Source of the DNA: Myrica gale
Taxonomy: Eukaryota; Streptophyta; Magnoliopsida; Fagales; Myricaceae
Direction: 5' to 3'
Assembly: GCA_963930655.1 (NCBI GenBank)
Contig: OZ005612.1
Span: forward strand, 8,065,001-8,129,000
DNA length: 64,000 bases
The notes under the pieces were generated by a model, which ran no database searches, was not told where the DNA came from, and was given only the letters and a program-made list of their open reading frames with translations. Shown here piece by piece: positions 46,220 to 59,811 of the stretch; position 1 is the stretch's first letter; every line of letters begins with the position of its first letter. The position numbers and the translations under genes are program-made.

Positions 46220-48834
46220 TGTGAGACCCCGATTTTCTCCTATGTTATTTCTTATGTATTATCTATTAGTTTCCGATGTATTAGCTTTAATTTTATTATG
46301 GGGGCCATATTTTTGGCCAATGTGTGGCCTAAGCTTTATGTTATGGTACATTGATTAAAATGAGATTATATTTCATGAAATTTCCTAAATAATTTTCTTG
46401 TCATTTTTATGCAAAATTTAAATTATATTTTCCTAGGAGCCGAAATTTGCAAGGTGAGTTTCTCTCTTATGAATTTATATTTTTCATTTGCCTAATATGT
46501 TTCATGATCGATAAAATTTAGATTATGATTAAAGATTTTTATATATAGGCCGAAAATAATTAAATGGAATAAAATCATGAATTTCTTTTAAGTGATAAAT
46601 ATTTTTGTGTATCATTAATAGGTGGCCTATATTATTATTATTTGACCTAAGTTAATAAGTTGAATTATCATTATAATAATAGATGATAAGTTATTAGACA
46701 CATGATAAGTTAAAAGAGATTTAAAATGATAAGCACACTTGCTTATCATAGTGATAAGCAAGCATGATGATAAGTTAGGGAAACTTTTGCATGCAATAAG
46801 TAGATGTGGCTATTGTAGAGATAGGCTAGAGCCACTATCATAAGATAAGGGATCATGCTTATGAGATGATAAACTAAGAGAATGAACTAGATAAGCTAGA
46901 GAGCTTATAGGATAAGTTAGGTAAAATAGTAACCAAGTTGAAAGTTAGTTGCATTTCAAATGTGAGAGTAACTAAGTTGGTTGGAAGGCAACCAAACAAA
47001 GCAACTGAGAGTTAAAGAGATGGCTTTTACGTAGAGAGCATGAAGTGAATTGAAAAGCAAAAAGCTAATTACCCATGTGAAGTTGTAAGATGTGTAAGAG
47101 GTGCATTCATGAGACAAGACAACACATGGAAGTAAAAAGAAGAGAAAAAGCAAGGGAGAAGTGGGATTTACGTGAAGACCAAGTGTGATGAGGAGAGAGA
47201 AATCAATGCAAGTTTATGCTTTAGGGAAACAAGGAATTGATGTGAGAAAAAGGGTGAAAAGAAGAGAGAGAAGAGATGACTCATGCTTGGTCGACCAAGG
47301 CTCCAATTCACCCCCATTTCCTTCATTTTCTCTCTCTTGTCAACTCAACATCTCAAGTCATGTGTCATAGCCATAAATTACCTTGGGAGACTCATTCTCT
47401 CACACCTCACACTTGCAAATGCCTTGGCCGAATATCCCCATCTTACTTCACTCTTCATTTCTTCCTCACTTGGCCGAATATTGCATTTGCTCTCAACTCT
47501 CTCTATTTTTCTCCTATTGGCCGAACCCCTAATCTAAGATCAAGGTTTGCTCTTTTCCTCTTGCCTTCTAAATCACACTCCAAAAGCCCAAGTTTAGACC
47601 TCTTTTGTGGTGACCAAATCTCTCCTTGTGCAACCTCATTTTCTTCCTTGAAAACCCTACTCATTAGGCTCATTTCTCTTGAAGAAGTTAGTTCATTTCC
47701 ATTAGAACTAATCATTCAATCTTACCACAATTTTTCCCACCATAGAACCCACATTAGCACTTCAATCAAGCTTGGATATATTCTAAGGAGGGTGAACCGA
47801 AACTTGGAAGAAGGAGGAGTTTGGGTAAAAGTTTGGTGAAGGTAGAGGTAGGCTTGATTCTCTTTAGTGTTCTTGTCTAAAGTTTTTCATAAGTACTAAC
47901 CTAGGGCATTTTATTGTTCTAGGTACTCAAGCTTGGGATAATCATCAAGGTAAGGCCAAAAATGTGATGTTGTGGGTTGATTATAGTGATGGCCGAATTA
48001 TATGCTTATGTCCTTTTAGATATTGTGTTGTTGGTCTCTCTAATGTTAGATCAAGTGTTTAACTATGGTCATGATGATGTAAAGAACAATATACATGTGA
48101 AAGAGGTTCGAATCTATGGGGTTAATGCATGCAAATAGGTCATAAATGCAAAGGATATGCATGTTATAATTTTTAGCATGAAAATGTGACATTTTGAGGT
48201 ATGGCCGAATATGATATGCTTAGGTCTTCATGTATAATTTTGTATATGTTTAGATCTGGATATTGGCCGTGTTTTGTGCAAAGATTAATGACCTAATGCA
48301 TGGTAGATAATTATGTTATGTAAAGGATGCATGCAAATTGAAGAAAACAAAAGAGAACATATTGGATGAAAAACATGTGTTGGCCGAATGGTGTAATGCA
48401 TGATATATTGTGTTGGCGTTTGGATTCTTAGATCCTAGGTTGTGAAATTGTTGAATGGAGGATGAGATCACCATTGAAGTTGAAGTTGTGATTAAAGGAT
48501 GCATAAAATTTAATGTTGGCCGAATGTTAAGGTGGAAGAACCCTAATGGTAAATTATGATAAATAGGTTATAATTGTTGTGTTGGATACTTGAAATTGAG
48601 GATTAGGCTAATTGGAATAATATTGAGGAACCATGAACATGTGATGAAATATTCGAAACCCTAGTTAGGGTTAGTATTTCGGATTAATTGAGGTTTAAGG
48701 TCCAAATCAAGATTTAATCGTTATTAAAGTTATTGATGGTTTAATGTAAGATTTTAGTAGAGCAAATGAAATAATGGGAGACTTAGGTTTAATCCTAAAT
48801 CCGTTGGTGTTAATTAAACCCTAATCAAGACATG

Positions 48835-48866
<32 letters not shown>

Positions 48867-50109
48867 AATAAAAATATTAATGATTAAATAACTTAAGTTT
48901 TGAATACTAGTTAAAGAAAAGAGTAAATAAAATATTTTAAATGATTAAAAGAATTTCAGTGATATATATATATATATATCTTTGGTTGATAACCGATTTC
49001 AAAAATACAAATGATTAATGATTACGTACTATTTCTTAAGTCTAAGAAATATTTGAATCGCTTGTAGGCGATCTACGTGTCTTTACACACTACCAAGGAA
49101 GACCAAGTGTAAGTGGAATAGTAAGTGGTTATTTTCAAAACTGGAATGACACATTGCATCGTTTCATGAACAAGCATGAAATTTTGATCAAGCATGACAT
49201 GACATGTGTATTGGATGAATTTTTCTAAAGAGAATGTTATGCAATGATTTTATGGAAAGACTATGGAAAGTTTTATGAAACGATAAGTTAAGTCAAGGGG
49301 CACTGGTCGGTACCGTACCATCAAGATGGACTCCCATACCGATGGACGAATGCTAGAAGGATGGGTGAATCCAAGAGGCTGTGCAAATCACACTGAAGGA
49401 CATTGAGAAGGTGTGGGCCTCCAAGGGTCATGTCTAGCCACTGAAGGACGAATGCGAGAAGGTGCGCTAGCTTGACCGAATGTAAGGTCTCCAAGGGAAA
49501 TCGGGGACGGTTCCAAAGGGAACGCATAACCCTGACTTCAGGGGTCAAATGGAGCGAGCCCACAGTAAGAGATATGAATAAGTGATTTTCAAGGGCCAAG
49601 GGCCAAGGGCCAATTTTATAAGCAAGTATGAAAGAAAGATTTTCAAGGGCCTGGGGTCGAAATCAAGCAAGAGCATATGCATATCCATGACATGCATGTG
49701 CATCACGAATCAAGTTTCTTTTTCATGATTATGCAAGTACAAGTAAAAAGCATGTTTTAAATTTATGTCTTTCCCTTACTGAGTCTTTTTGACTCACGTT
49801 TTTAAAATTGTGTCATTCCAGATGCATCAGGTGAAGAGAGTCAGGAGGACTACCTGACATAGAAGCACAAGAATTATGTTCATAATTTTGATGATAGTGG
49901 CTTGATCGTCACTAGTTGGGTTTTAATATGTTATATGTGTTTTGTATGCAAACTTAATGAGAACCCTAATTATGTATGAATTAGCTCGTATCCCTCGCGA
50001 TTCTATACGTTTCCGCCGTAAGCACGTAAGAATAAGTAGACGCTGGAGCTACCCGGGGGATAGCTCGCGGCTGTCACGGTCCCTGTGGGATGCCGTTCGG
50101 GGCGTGACA
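46220..50109. mobile_element. Long solo LTR (3.9 kb), probably Ty3/Gypsy
   Basis: The sequence begins TGTGAGACCCCGATTTTC and ends GCCGTTCGGGGCGTGACA. It is flanked by a perfect 5-bp target duplication GGTAT (46215-46219 and 50110-50114). It interrupts the RNase H sequence of the surrounding Copia exactly. There is no coding domain, primer-binding site or second LTR inside, so a solo LTR left by recombination is inferred. The interior repeats a 'ttggccgaat' word many times (47414-48524) and has TA microsatellites near 48839-48862 and 48963-48979. The 'tactgagtctttttgactcac' phrase near 49778 is typical of long Gypsy LTRs. Confidence 0.85.
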
Positions 50110-50335
50110 GGTATAGGAAATAAGATGAGAGCAAAGGAAAACACACAGACCACCAGTGGAATGCTGATTATCAGCGCAGCCAACCCAATCAACATCAGAG
50201 TGAAAAATAAGAACTAGAGAGGAATAGTGAGCAAAGTGTAACAAAAAATGCAAGGTATGATGTACGTACCATAGAATGCGTTTCACTACACACCAACGAG
50301 GAACACACGAAGCATCAATCTATTGGCAAACACTA

Positions 50336-51480
50336 TGTGAGTCTAAATAACAACCCAAGAGGGGGATAAGTTGGATTTTAATAAAAATTAAAACTTTTTC
50401 CAAGATAATTTAAGCAATATAACAATAAAGAATAAAACACCACAAATATGAATATGAAGCGAATAATAATAAAGATAGAGTTAGAGAGACGACATCGAAA
50501 TTTTAGGTGGTTCGGCCAACACTACGTCCACTCTTAAGGCTAATGAACCTTAGCTTCTCGGGGGCTAAGGAACCTTTACAAAGCCTTTTTCGACCTCACG
50601 CTTCAACTCTCTTCACAAATTCAAAAACCCAAGGGATTTCTTCAACCCTCTCGAGTAGGGCAAAGTGTTCACCCATCACTCAAGTGTTTTACAAAATATG
50701 AGCACAAATGAATATTAAATAAAGACTTTCTAAGCCAAATCAGCAAGTGAAAAGCACAACAATAAGCAAGAAGACAAGATTGTCGAAAGAAAGCTAAAGT
50801 TTGGCAGGTCGAAGCATAACCTTTCTTGGTAGGTGTGTTCTTCTCTCTTCTTCAAAGTACTTTCTCTCTCTAGAAGTTAGGGCATAGAATAATTGCAAAT
50901 GTGTTGTCTTTATCTCTCTATCTTCTTCTATTATAGCCCCTCTAACTTCAAAGGTCTTCAAAACCCTCAAGAGTATGGTTGGAAGGGTACCCATGACTTT
51001 TTGAAGTATTTTAAGTGAGCTGACGTGTTCCAGTTTTTCTACGAAATCCTAGCATGTGTCGACACCTTCAAAATTGGTATGAAAATGTGCTCTCGAGTGT
51101 CAGTGAAATGTGTCGACACCAGTCCAACAAAGTGTCGACACCCCAAAAACTGTTCTCGGGTGTCAGTGAAATGTGTCGACATCATTCCTCAATGTGTCGA
51201 CACCATCAGTGTTGGAGAGAAAAATCAGCATCTTGAAAGTGTCCATTTCATTTCAACACTTCTTTAAACACCTACAATATGAAAATTGATCTATCAACTT
51301 TGTGTAATAGTGTTCAAGTACACTTAGAAATATTTTAGAGAGATATCCTTAATATTTTGAAATACATTTTAAAAATAGTGGATTGACAAGGTAAAATTTA
51401 AAAGTCTTCAAAGCACTTAGTCATTTTTGTTATCATTAAAATAAATTACGGATTGTTTGCAAAAAAACTTTAGGTTAACA
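50336..51480 (-). repeat. 3' LTR of the Sirevirus
   Basis: The 1145-bp direct repeat of 58641-59811 carries five TGTCGACA palindromes between 51057 and 51202. It lacks a block of about 60 bases that the partner holds near 58830-58890. Confidence 0.9.
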
Positions 51481-52136
51481 ATCTCCACATTTTTTATAAT
51501 GACAAAACCATTTTAGAGAAGACAATTTGCTAACAAATAGAAAATCTCCCCTCAGAAAAAGTAGGAGTTTTTCATGACATTTTTAACAAAAAAGACTTTG
51601 AGATTTTACAAAAATTTTGCAAGAGTTTCCTTTGCAAATAGAGGTTTCCCAAAATTTTAAAACAAGTAAAAACACTTCTATAAACTTCCTCCAAACTTCC
51701 AATCAACCATCCAGAACACAAGACTTCATAATTTGAGATATAAGATCAGAAGTACTAGTTGTGATGCAGATCTTAAATGTTCACAATTAAGTGCAATGAA
51801 TTCACAAACTCAAGGATATCTTGTAATCACCATTAGATAATCAACAGAAATAAGCACAGATAAATAATCCAATCGAGATATTCATTAGATAAGGCAAGTC
51901 AAGTGTTCAGTTAACATAATAAGTACAAACACAGAGAGGACATAATAAGGTAAATACAAAAGGAATGTCCTCAATAAGAGCTAGGAAGTCATTATAATAA
52001 CTTAGAACTTTCCCCTCTTAGGCATCATAAAAAATAGGTTAAGGGGACAAGGTCAAGGACAACTAGCTAGGTAGGTGGAGTCTTTATAGTGGAGGTGGAA
52101 GGTTTTGACTTCTTGATAGGAGGAGGATACTCAATG

Positions 52137-53266
52137 TCAAACTTCTTCGACAACATCCTCAGCTGATGACTTCACAAAAGCTTGAAGCTCAGCAGAGGTA
52201 TCTTTGAATTCATCAATAGTAGTCTGAATCACCGTACTAGCCACATGGATGTTGTTGTTGACTTGATGCTTGAGACCCCTCTTATCCTTATTAGGAGTCT
52301 CAAAATGCTCTCTATGAATAGCAAGCAACTTCTTAATATCTTCAAATCCCGATTTCATACTGGTAGCAATGTCTTCCATATTCTTACTCAATCTTTTATG
52401 TTCCTCCTTTATTTAAGTCATGGAAGCCTCAAGTGAAACCAAATGAGGCTCATGAGAACTAGCAGCAGGAATTCTGGAAGAGGATGCAATTTGCATTGAA
52501 GGAGTGAAGCTAGGTGTTTTCTCACCCAAAGGAGTCCTATTTCCCCAAGGGAGTCCTTTTAGTCTCATCCTCTTCCTCATCTTCATATTCTTCCGTAGAA
52601 TCTGAACCCCCTTCACCACCTTTCTTAGGTGTCACCACATCTTTCTTTACCCAGTCTCCATCATCATTTTGAACAAACCCGATCAACCTAAGGGTTTTCT
52701 TGTTATACTTCTTGGAGTTTTTGGGTTTTTCTCTTACTTCCCCAGTCATTCCAACCTCAAACATGAAACATATGCCTGAAAAATATCTTATAAGGGAGAC
52801 CTTGCTTCTTCTTCTTAGTAGCAGCCTTCTTGTGATTGAGTATTAAGTGACAAAGATTCATAGGTGTGCGGGTAATCAAACAATACATTACAAACATGTC
52901 TAAGAAGGTAATGTAATCAAAATTTCCAGTCATTGGAAGAATTATATTACAAACCACATGATGCAAAATTCTTCTATGAATGGTCAAGTGACTAGCAGCA
53001 GGTCTAACCAACTCATTTAGGGTTGGATGATCCAACACCACCCTAAGAATATAAATCGGTTCTAATTCAGACATACCCATCCAACCATAAAAGTCAAAGA
53101 ACTTATTTCCAGCATTAGGGGTAGAGGCCAAAGAGCTTAGGGAAGAAACAAACAAATCCAGTTGCTTCCCATTAACAAAACTTGATGCATCCTCCGTGAT
53201 AGAATACTGGAAATTTGTATAAGCCAACTTCTCCAAATAAACATAGCAATCAACCTTAAGATTCAC
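52137..53266 (-). other. Extra region downstream of Sirevirus Pol (env-like position)
   Basis: Between the RNase H end and the 3' LTR, open frames of the element's strand cover 52137-52391, 52537-52764 and 52757-53266. They encode a long helical segment (MNLKVDCYVYLEKLAYTN at its start), a Glu/Asp-rich acidic part and a coiled-coil-prone tail (KNMEDIATSMKSGFEDIKK). Many Sireviruses carry an additional open frame here that has been called env-like. I see no clear membrane anchor, so a nucleus- or capsid-associated plant-retroelement protein is equally possible. Confidence 0.5.
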
Positions 53267-53998
53267 AAAAATAGACCACCCTAGAAAATCGAATATTTCC
53301 TTAAAATCAAATCCACTCTCACAAAAACAAGGAAAATCAATCTAACGTCGAACAATCACCTTCTTATTCCTATAATTTTAAACAAAGATATTCTTACAAA
53401 GCCCTAACTTGTAAATAGAAGGGTCTGGAGCATCTGCAGGTTCCTCATTTCCTCTTTCGTGCCCTAGAACTGATAGAGGAGGGCGTCTGACGCGTGGTTC
53501 TCTTGGAGCAGCCGAAACACATCATGACAGTGGCACAATGAAGGTTTTGGAGGGTCTCGAATTTTGAAATGCAATGGGTCATGGAGATTTGTGAGGGAAA
53601 GGGAGAATGTGGCCGTTTGGGAGAGAAGAAAGGTTTTTGTGAGGTCGAGAGAAGTAATAAGTGTCGGCCCTTAGCCCTAGGTGAGTATTTATGTGTCATG
53701 CGGACCATTTGTAAAACTGTAATACCGAAAGATGTGTCGACACATTGCACATGCTTCTGACTATTATTTAAAAGGCTCTCGGGAGGAAGTCTTATATGTC
53801 GACACATACTTCTCCAGTGAAAAAAAAAGGAATAAACAGAAGAGTTGACACTTGTTTCACCAATTGTTGACATATGTTATGTTTTCACAATAAATAAGTA
53901 TGATATTAAAAAGAAATGCACAGAGAGCAACTTAAACAAAGATCAGAATATGTACAATGTAATCAATTAACACATCAATAAGACAAATCACTCAAATA

Positions 53999-55281
53999 TC
54001 ACCAATTTAATCTGAAGGAAATCTCATTCCAATTTTTGGCGAATGAAGCAAAATCTATCCTCATTAAGGGGTTTTGTGAAAATATCTGCCAATTGAGGTT
54101 GATATTTACAAACTTAAGAACAATATCCCCTTTTTGAGTATGATCTCGAATAAAATAATGTTTAATCTCTATATGTTTTGTCCTAGAGTGCTGAATTAGA
54201 TTTTTGATAAGATTTATCGTATTCGTGTTGTCACATTTTATTGATATGAGATAAAAATGAAGATTTAAATCTTTCATTTGTTATTTCATCTACAATACTT
54301 GTGCACAACAATTGCCCACGTTAATATACTCGACTTCAGTGCTTGAAAGAGCCACATTTTATTTCTTACAACACTAAGAGACTAGTGACGGTCCAAGAAA
54401 TTGACATGCACCACTAGTACTCTTTCTATCAATTTTACAGCCTGCATAATCCGCATCCGGGTATCCTTATAAATTGAATTCAGTACTCTTGGGATAAAGC
54501 AAACCAAGATTTTGAGTGCTAACAATATATCTGGAAATACTTTTAAACGCAAGGAGATGAGATTCCTTAGGACAAGATTGGAATCTAGCACACATGCATG
54601 CACTAAACATTATATCTGGTATACTAGCAGTAAGATAGAGTAAAGAGCCAATCTTACCTTGATATTTGGTTTGATCAACATCCTTACCTTTCTCATCCTT
54701 TTCCATTTTAGTAGATGAACTCATAGGTTTTGAGTTGTCCATACTGAACCACTTGAGAAGATCGCATGTGCATTTTGCTTAATTGTTGAAGATTCTCTCA
54801 TTCCTTTGTTTGATTTGGAGGCCAAGAAAATCCTTTAATTCTCCTATGAGGCTCATTTTAAATCCACATGTGAGAACTCTTGACACAAAGATTCATTAGT
54901 AGATCCAAAAATAATGTCAACAACATAAATTTGAACCTTTAATAATTCATTGTCTTTTTTCTTAGTAAAAAGAGTAGTATCAATTTTACCTCATGAAAAA
55001 CCATTTTTAATGAAAAAAGAGCTAAGACGTTCATATCATGCCTGAGGTGCTTGTTTCAATCCATAAAGCGCCTTTGTGAGCTTGTTCACATGATTTGGAA
55101 GCTTCTCATCTTCAAAGCCCGGTGGTTGCTCAACATATACTTCCTTCGTGAGGAATCCATTTAGGATTGCGTTTTTAACATCCATTTGAAAGAGATTAAA
55201 ATCTTTATAGCAAACGAAAGTGAGTAACATATGAATATATTCTAAATTAGCAACATGAGCATAGATTTCAAAAAAAATCAT
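53999..55281 (-). pseudogene. Sirevirus reverse transcriptase and RNase H regions
   Basis: Recognisable pieces in Copia order are a reverse transcriptase stretch at 55036-55281 (FQMDVKNAILNGFL, then GLKQAPQA), the connection at 54467-54742 (YQGKIGSLLYLTASIPDIM) and RNase H near 53999-54277 (SIKCDNTNTINLIKN). It is a broken fossil. Confidence 0.75.
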
Positions 55282-55642
55282 ATTCTAATATTGCCTTGTT
55301 CCTCACTACAACCTTGGATTCATTCATTTTATTTTCAAAAACCTATGTTAGATCAATAATTGGAAAATCCTTAGGTCTAGGAACTAGATGTCATACTTGA
55401 TTTTTTTCAAATTGTTTCAACTCCTCTTCCATAGCATGTATATAACTTTCATCACCTTTAGCCTCAAGAAAATTCTTAGGCTCAAGTTGAGAAACTAAAA
55501 CAAAATTATTAGATTGGTTTAAAGAAGAGCGATTGTTTTTCCCTTTCTTAACATTACCAATGATATGCTTGAGAGGATGACTTTTGAAGTATTTCCAAGA
55601 CTTTGGTAGATCACTGTTGACTTGTTGAACTTCTTCTTGTAA

Positions 55643-56595
55643 TTATTGAGATCCTTTATCTTGTATAAGTGTTTCTTCCTTGTTTTCATTTATGACAAGT
55701 TTCTCATCATCTTTGTCGAGATCTATAACTTCTTCATCATTTATTTTCACAAGATTGTTAGATTCATAAAAAATGACATGGACAGATTCTTCAACAACCA
55801 AAGTACGTTTATTGAAGACATGATAGGATTTACTAGAAGTTGAATATCTAAGAAAAATACCTTCATCCGCTTTTGCATCGAACTTACCTAAGTTGTCTTT
55901 GTTGTTGCTGAGCAAAAAACATTTGCATATGAAGACATGAAGGTAGCCAATGTTGTGTTTTCTATCATTCCAAAGCTCATCTGGAGTTTTTTTAAGAATA
56001 GGTCTAATCATGCAATGATTTATAACATAACAACTTGGGCTAGCTGCTTTAGCCCATAAGTAATCAGGCAAGTTGTTTTCACATAGTAAGGTTTTAGCCA
56101 TTTCTTCAAGAGTCATATTCTTCCTCTCTAGAACACCATTTTGTTGAGAAGTTCTAGGAGCCGAGAAGTTATGGTTAATACCATTTTCACTACAAAACTT
56201 TTCAAATGAGGCATTTTCAAATTCTTTTCCATGACCTTTCCTTATGCTAGAAATAGCAAAACCTTTTTCATTTTGAATCCTCTTGCTAAGTTTTTCAAAA
56301 CCATGAAAAGCCATATCTTTATGAGCTAGGAATATAACACATGTTAATTTACTGAAATAATCAATAATAACAAAGCCATAACGTTTGTCACCCAATCTTA
56401 ACATTCGGGTTGGACCAAATAAGTCCATGTGTAGAAGTTTAAGTGCCCTAGAAGTGGACACCACATTTTTGGGCTTAAAATATATTTTAGTTTGTTTCCT
56501 TTTTGACAAGCTGCACAAATTTTATCTTTTTCATACGTATGGTTAGGCAAACCCGAAACAAAATTCCTTCTGTATAGTTTTGAAATCAAGTCCAT
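55643..56595 (-). pseudogene. Sirevirus integrase region
   Basis: The region shows the integrase zinc-binding part (VSGLPNHTYEKDKICAACQKG region near 56500-56560) and the catalytic core (LLHMDLFGPTR, FVIIDYFSKLT, then SAPRTSQQNGVLERKN with the usual glutamate). A Copia C-terminal part includes LWNDRKHNIGYLHVFICKC. It is the longest well-conserved piece of the element. Confidence 0.85.
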
Positions 56596-56619
56596 GCTTG
56601 CATGATCAAGCTTTCTATG

Positions 56620-58548
56620 TCACAACCAACTATCCTTGTCATCTAAAGCATACAGACATTTCATATTTTCTGTGGAAATACTCTCTAAATGAACAGTGTA
56701 CATATTTTCAAATCTATGCCCAACAAACAAGAGTTTCTTGCTTTCAATATTCTCAACAAGACATTGGTGATTTAAAAATGACTCGTTGTTCTCATCACAC
56801 AATTGACTAATACTCAAGAGATTATGCTTTAAACTATCGACAAGGAGTACATTCTCAATTATGGGATTAGGAGACATACCAATGCTATCAACACTGAGTA
56901 TATTTCCTTTGCCATTGTCACCAAAAGTAACCGAACCCTTTCCCTTGAGACTAAGAGAGTTAAATAAACTCTTTTCTCCGGTCATGTGCGTGGAGCATCC
57001 ACTATCAATGACTCAATGTTCCTTGGTTTCATTGAACTTCAAGTACTTTTGTAAAAAGAATCAACTCTTGATTTTTGGTACCCAAATCTTCTTGGGTTCA
57101 TTGGTGTTAGAAATAAATTCCTTCACCTTGTCTTTTTGGATCCACACAAATTTGATCCAATGAGCGAATTTCTTTCTAGTTGGACAAGTGTGTGAAATGT
57201 GTTCATTCTTTCCTCAAATGTTACACATGGTGAAGGATGTAGATGATTTAATAATCATATCCGAATATAGCTTTTGATTGCCAACTGAATCATAATCAAT
57301 CAAATTTTGGTTGAAACATCTTTGCGAACCAAGAAGAATATTAAGGTTTCTTTTTCCTTGAATGAATCTGGCAAGATCTTGAGTGAGAGAGTCAAATTTC
57401 TTCTTTAAGTCAATGTTTTCAGATTTTAAATCATTTGACTCTTCTTTCATATTTTTCTCATTTTCTTTGGTGACTCTTGCAAGCTCCTCTCCAAGAGAAA
57501 CAACTTGGTATTCAAAATATCATTTTCTTGAATAAGTATTTCAAGGTTCTTTTTAAGACAACAATGCTTCGAAAATACTATTTTCAATTCAAGATATTGT
57601 TCATCAAAAACATCTTGTAATTCATCAAAAGAGAAAGAATAAATTGAAGAGTCTTGTACCTCATCTTCATTATCCTTTGCAATGAAGCATAAATTTGCAA
57701 CTTCTTCATCACTATCACTATTACTTTCATCGACTTTCCCCATGCGGCCAAAAAGGCTTTCTCTTTGTCTTTGAAATCCTTGGATTTCTTGTGAGATTCA
57801 AGGTTGGAGCAATCCGTCTTTATATCTCCCGGCTTCTTGCATCCAAAGCAAATAATGTCATTCTTGTTGTTGCTATCACCTTTGTAGCTTGTCTTCATTG
57901 AAAATCTTTTATCTCCTTGTTTCTTCCGAAAGAACTTCTTGAATCTCTTGGTGAACAATGTCATTTCCTCATCATCTTCGGAAGACTCATCATCACTAGA
58001 GTATGAGGCTTTCGAGGGAATGCCTCTTTTTCATTTTCCTTCCTCCTTATCTCCCTTTACTTGGTTCATCTCATGTGTTATGAGAGATTCCATGAGCTCA
58101 TCCAAAGAAAGCTTTATTAAGTCTTTGGCTTCTTGAATGTCGGTGACTTTGGGTTCCCAAGATTTTAATAGACACTTAAAAATCTTTCTCACCATCTCAA
58201 CATTAATATATTCTTTACCAAGAGATTTAAAACAATTTATAATATCGGTAAAGCAAATAAACATAGATGAAATAGATTTATCGGATTTCATCTTAAAAAG
58301 CTCATAACTATGAACAAACATATTAATCTTGTTCTTCTTAACTTGATTTGTACCTTCATAGCTTTGAAATTTAAGGACATAATTTTAAGATTCGCATCAT
58401 CCCGCTCTTTTTCATTTCTCAAATTACCTACCTTGTCTCTAGGAAATTTAGGACCATTTGAGATAACTCTCCACAGTTCATAGTCCACGGCTTCGATATA
58501 AATCATCATCCTAGCTTTCCAATAGTTGTAGCATGTTCCCTTGAACAA
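56620..58548 (-). pseudogene. Sirevirus Gag and protease region
   Basis: The Gag start lies near 58288-58548 (YNYWKARMMIYIEAVDYELW), with more Gag at 58031-58321. A CCHC zinc knuckle CFGCKKPGDIKTDC is at about 57840-57860. The protease-to-integrase stretch lies at 56620-56985 (VDSLKHNLLSISQLCD). It is a broken fossil. Confidence 0.8.
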
Positions 58549-58640
58549 AAGAGGTTGGTTAATAGATTGACCTTAACCCAACAAAGAACTAACAAGGGTT
58601 GTCATATATAAAAATATTAAACCTTAGCTCTGATACCAAT

Positions 58641-59811
58641 TGTGAGTCCAAATAACAACCCAAGAGGGGGTGAATATGATTTTAATAAAAATTAAAACTT
58701 TTTCCAACCTAATTTAAGAAATAGAAAAATAAAGTATAAAACACCACAAATATGAATATGGAGCGAATAATAACAAAGATAGAGTTAGATAGACGACTCC
58801 GCGATTTTAGGTGGTTCGACCAACACTTGCCTAAGTCTATTCCCAAGGCTATTGACTTCCTTAGGCTTCTTTTACTATTCTCCAAATAGCAAATACACCT
58901 TAGCTTCACAGGTGCTAAGGAACCTTTACAAAGCGTTTTTCGAGCTCACGCTTCAACTCTCTTCACAAATCTAAAAACCAAAGGGATTTCTTCTACCCTC
59001 ACGAGTATGATGAAATGTTTACTTATCACTCAAGTGTTATACAAAAGTTGGGTACAAATAAATAATAAAGAAAGACTCTATAAGCCAAATCAGCAAGTGA
59101 AAAGCACAACAGTGTGCAAGAAGACAAGATTCTCGAAAGGAAGCTAAAGTTTGGCAGGTGGGAGCACAAGCTTTCTTGGTAGGTGTGTTGTTCTCTCTTC
59201 TTCAAAGTACTTTCTCTCTATAGAAGTTAGTGCATAAAATATTACAAGTGTGTTGTCTTTATCTTTCTAACTTTTTCTACTTATAGCCCCTCTAACTTCA
59301 TAGGTCTTCAAAACCCTCAAGAGTACTGTTGGAAGGGTACCCATGACTTTTTGGAGCATTTTAAATGAGTTGGCGTCATTCCAGTTTTTTTTACGAAATC
59401 GCAGCATATGTCGACATCTTACAAATTGGTCTAAAAATGTGCTCTCGAGTGTTAATGCTATGTGTCGACACAAGTCCAAAAATCTGTCGACGCCCCAAAA
59501 ACTGCTCTCGGGTGTCAGTGAAATGTGTCGACACCATCAGTGCTGGAGAGAAAAATCAGCATCTTGAAAGTATCAATTCCATTCAACACTTCTTTAAACA
59601 CCTACAATTTGAAAAATTGATCTATAAACTTTGTGTAATGGTGTTCAAGTACATTTAGAAATATTTTAGAGAGATAACCTCAATCTTTTGAAATACATTT
59701 TAAAAATAGTGGATTGAAAAGGTAAAATCTAAAAGTCTTCAAAGCACTTCGTCATTTTTGTTACCATCAAAATAAATTACGAATTATTTGTAAAAAACCC
59801 CTGGGCTAACA
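58641..59811 (-). repeat. 5' LTR of the Sirevirus
   Basis: This is the 1171-bp partner of 50336-51480, next to the primer-binding site. It has three exact TGTCGACA palindromes plus one variant (59409-59533). Confidence 0.9.

Larger units (their letters stand above)
50336..59811 (-). mobile_element. Sirevirus (Copia, SIRE1/Maximus-like) with extra 3' region
   Basis: This 9.5-kb element is nested in the second Copia. The LTRs are 50336-51480 and 58641-59811, with TGTGAGTC...TAACA ends. The flanking target duplication is CACTA (50331-50335) against CATTA (59812-59816), one mismatch. The primer-binding site ATTGGTATCAGAGC lies at about 58627-58640 (- strand), right beside the 5' LTR. A purine tract TGTGGAGAT next to the 3' LTR at 51481 resembles the Sirevirus GGGGGAGATTG end. 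Gag, protease, integrase, reverse transcriptase and RNase H regions follow in Copia order, with a further region at 52137-53266. The LTRs are roughly 90% alike apart from indels, so it is fairly old. It is broken, with many breaks. Confidence 0.88.

Noticed and set aside
47276-47839. 187-codon open frame on the + strand
   Set aside because: It lies inside the solo LTR, has no recognisable domain and is low-complexity, so it is likely chance.
48839-48979. TA microsatellites
   Set aside because: They are ordinary simple repeats inside the solo LTR, with no sign of function.
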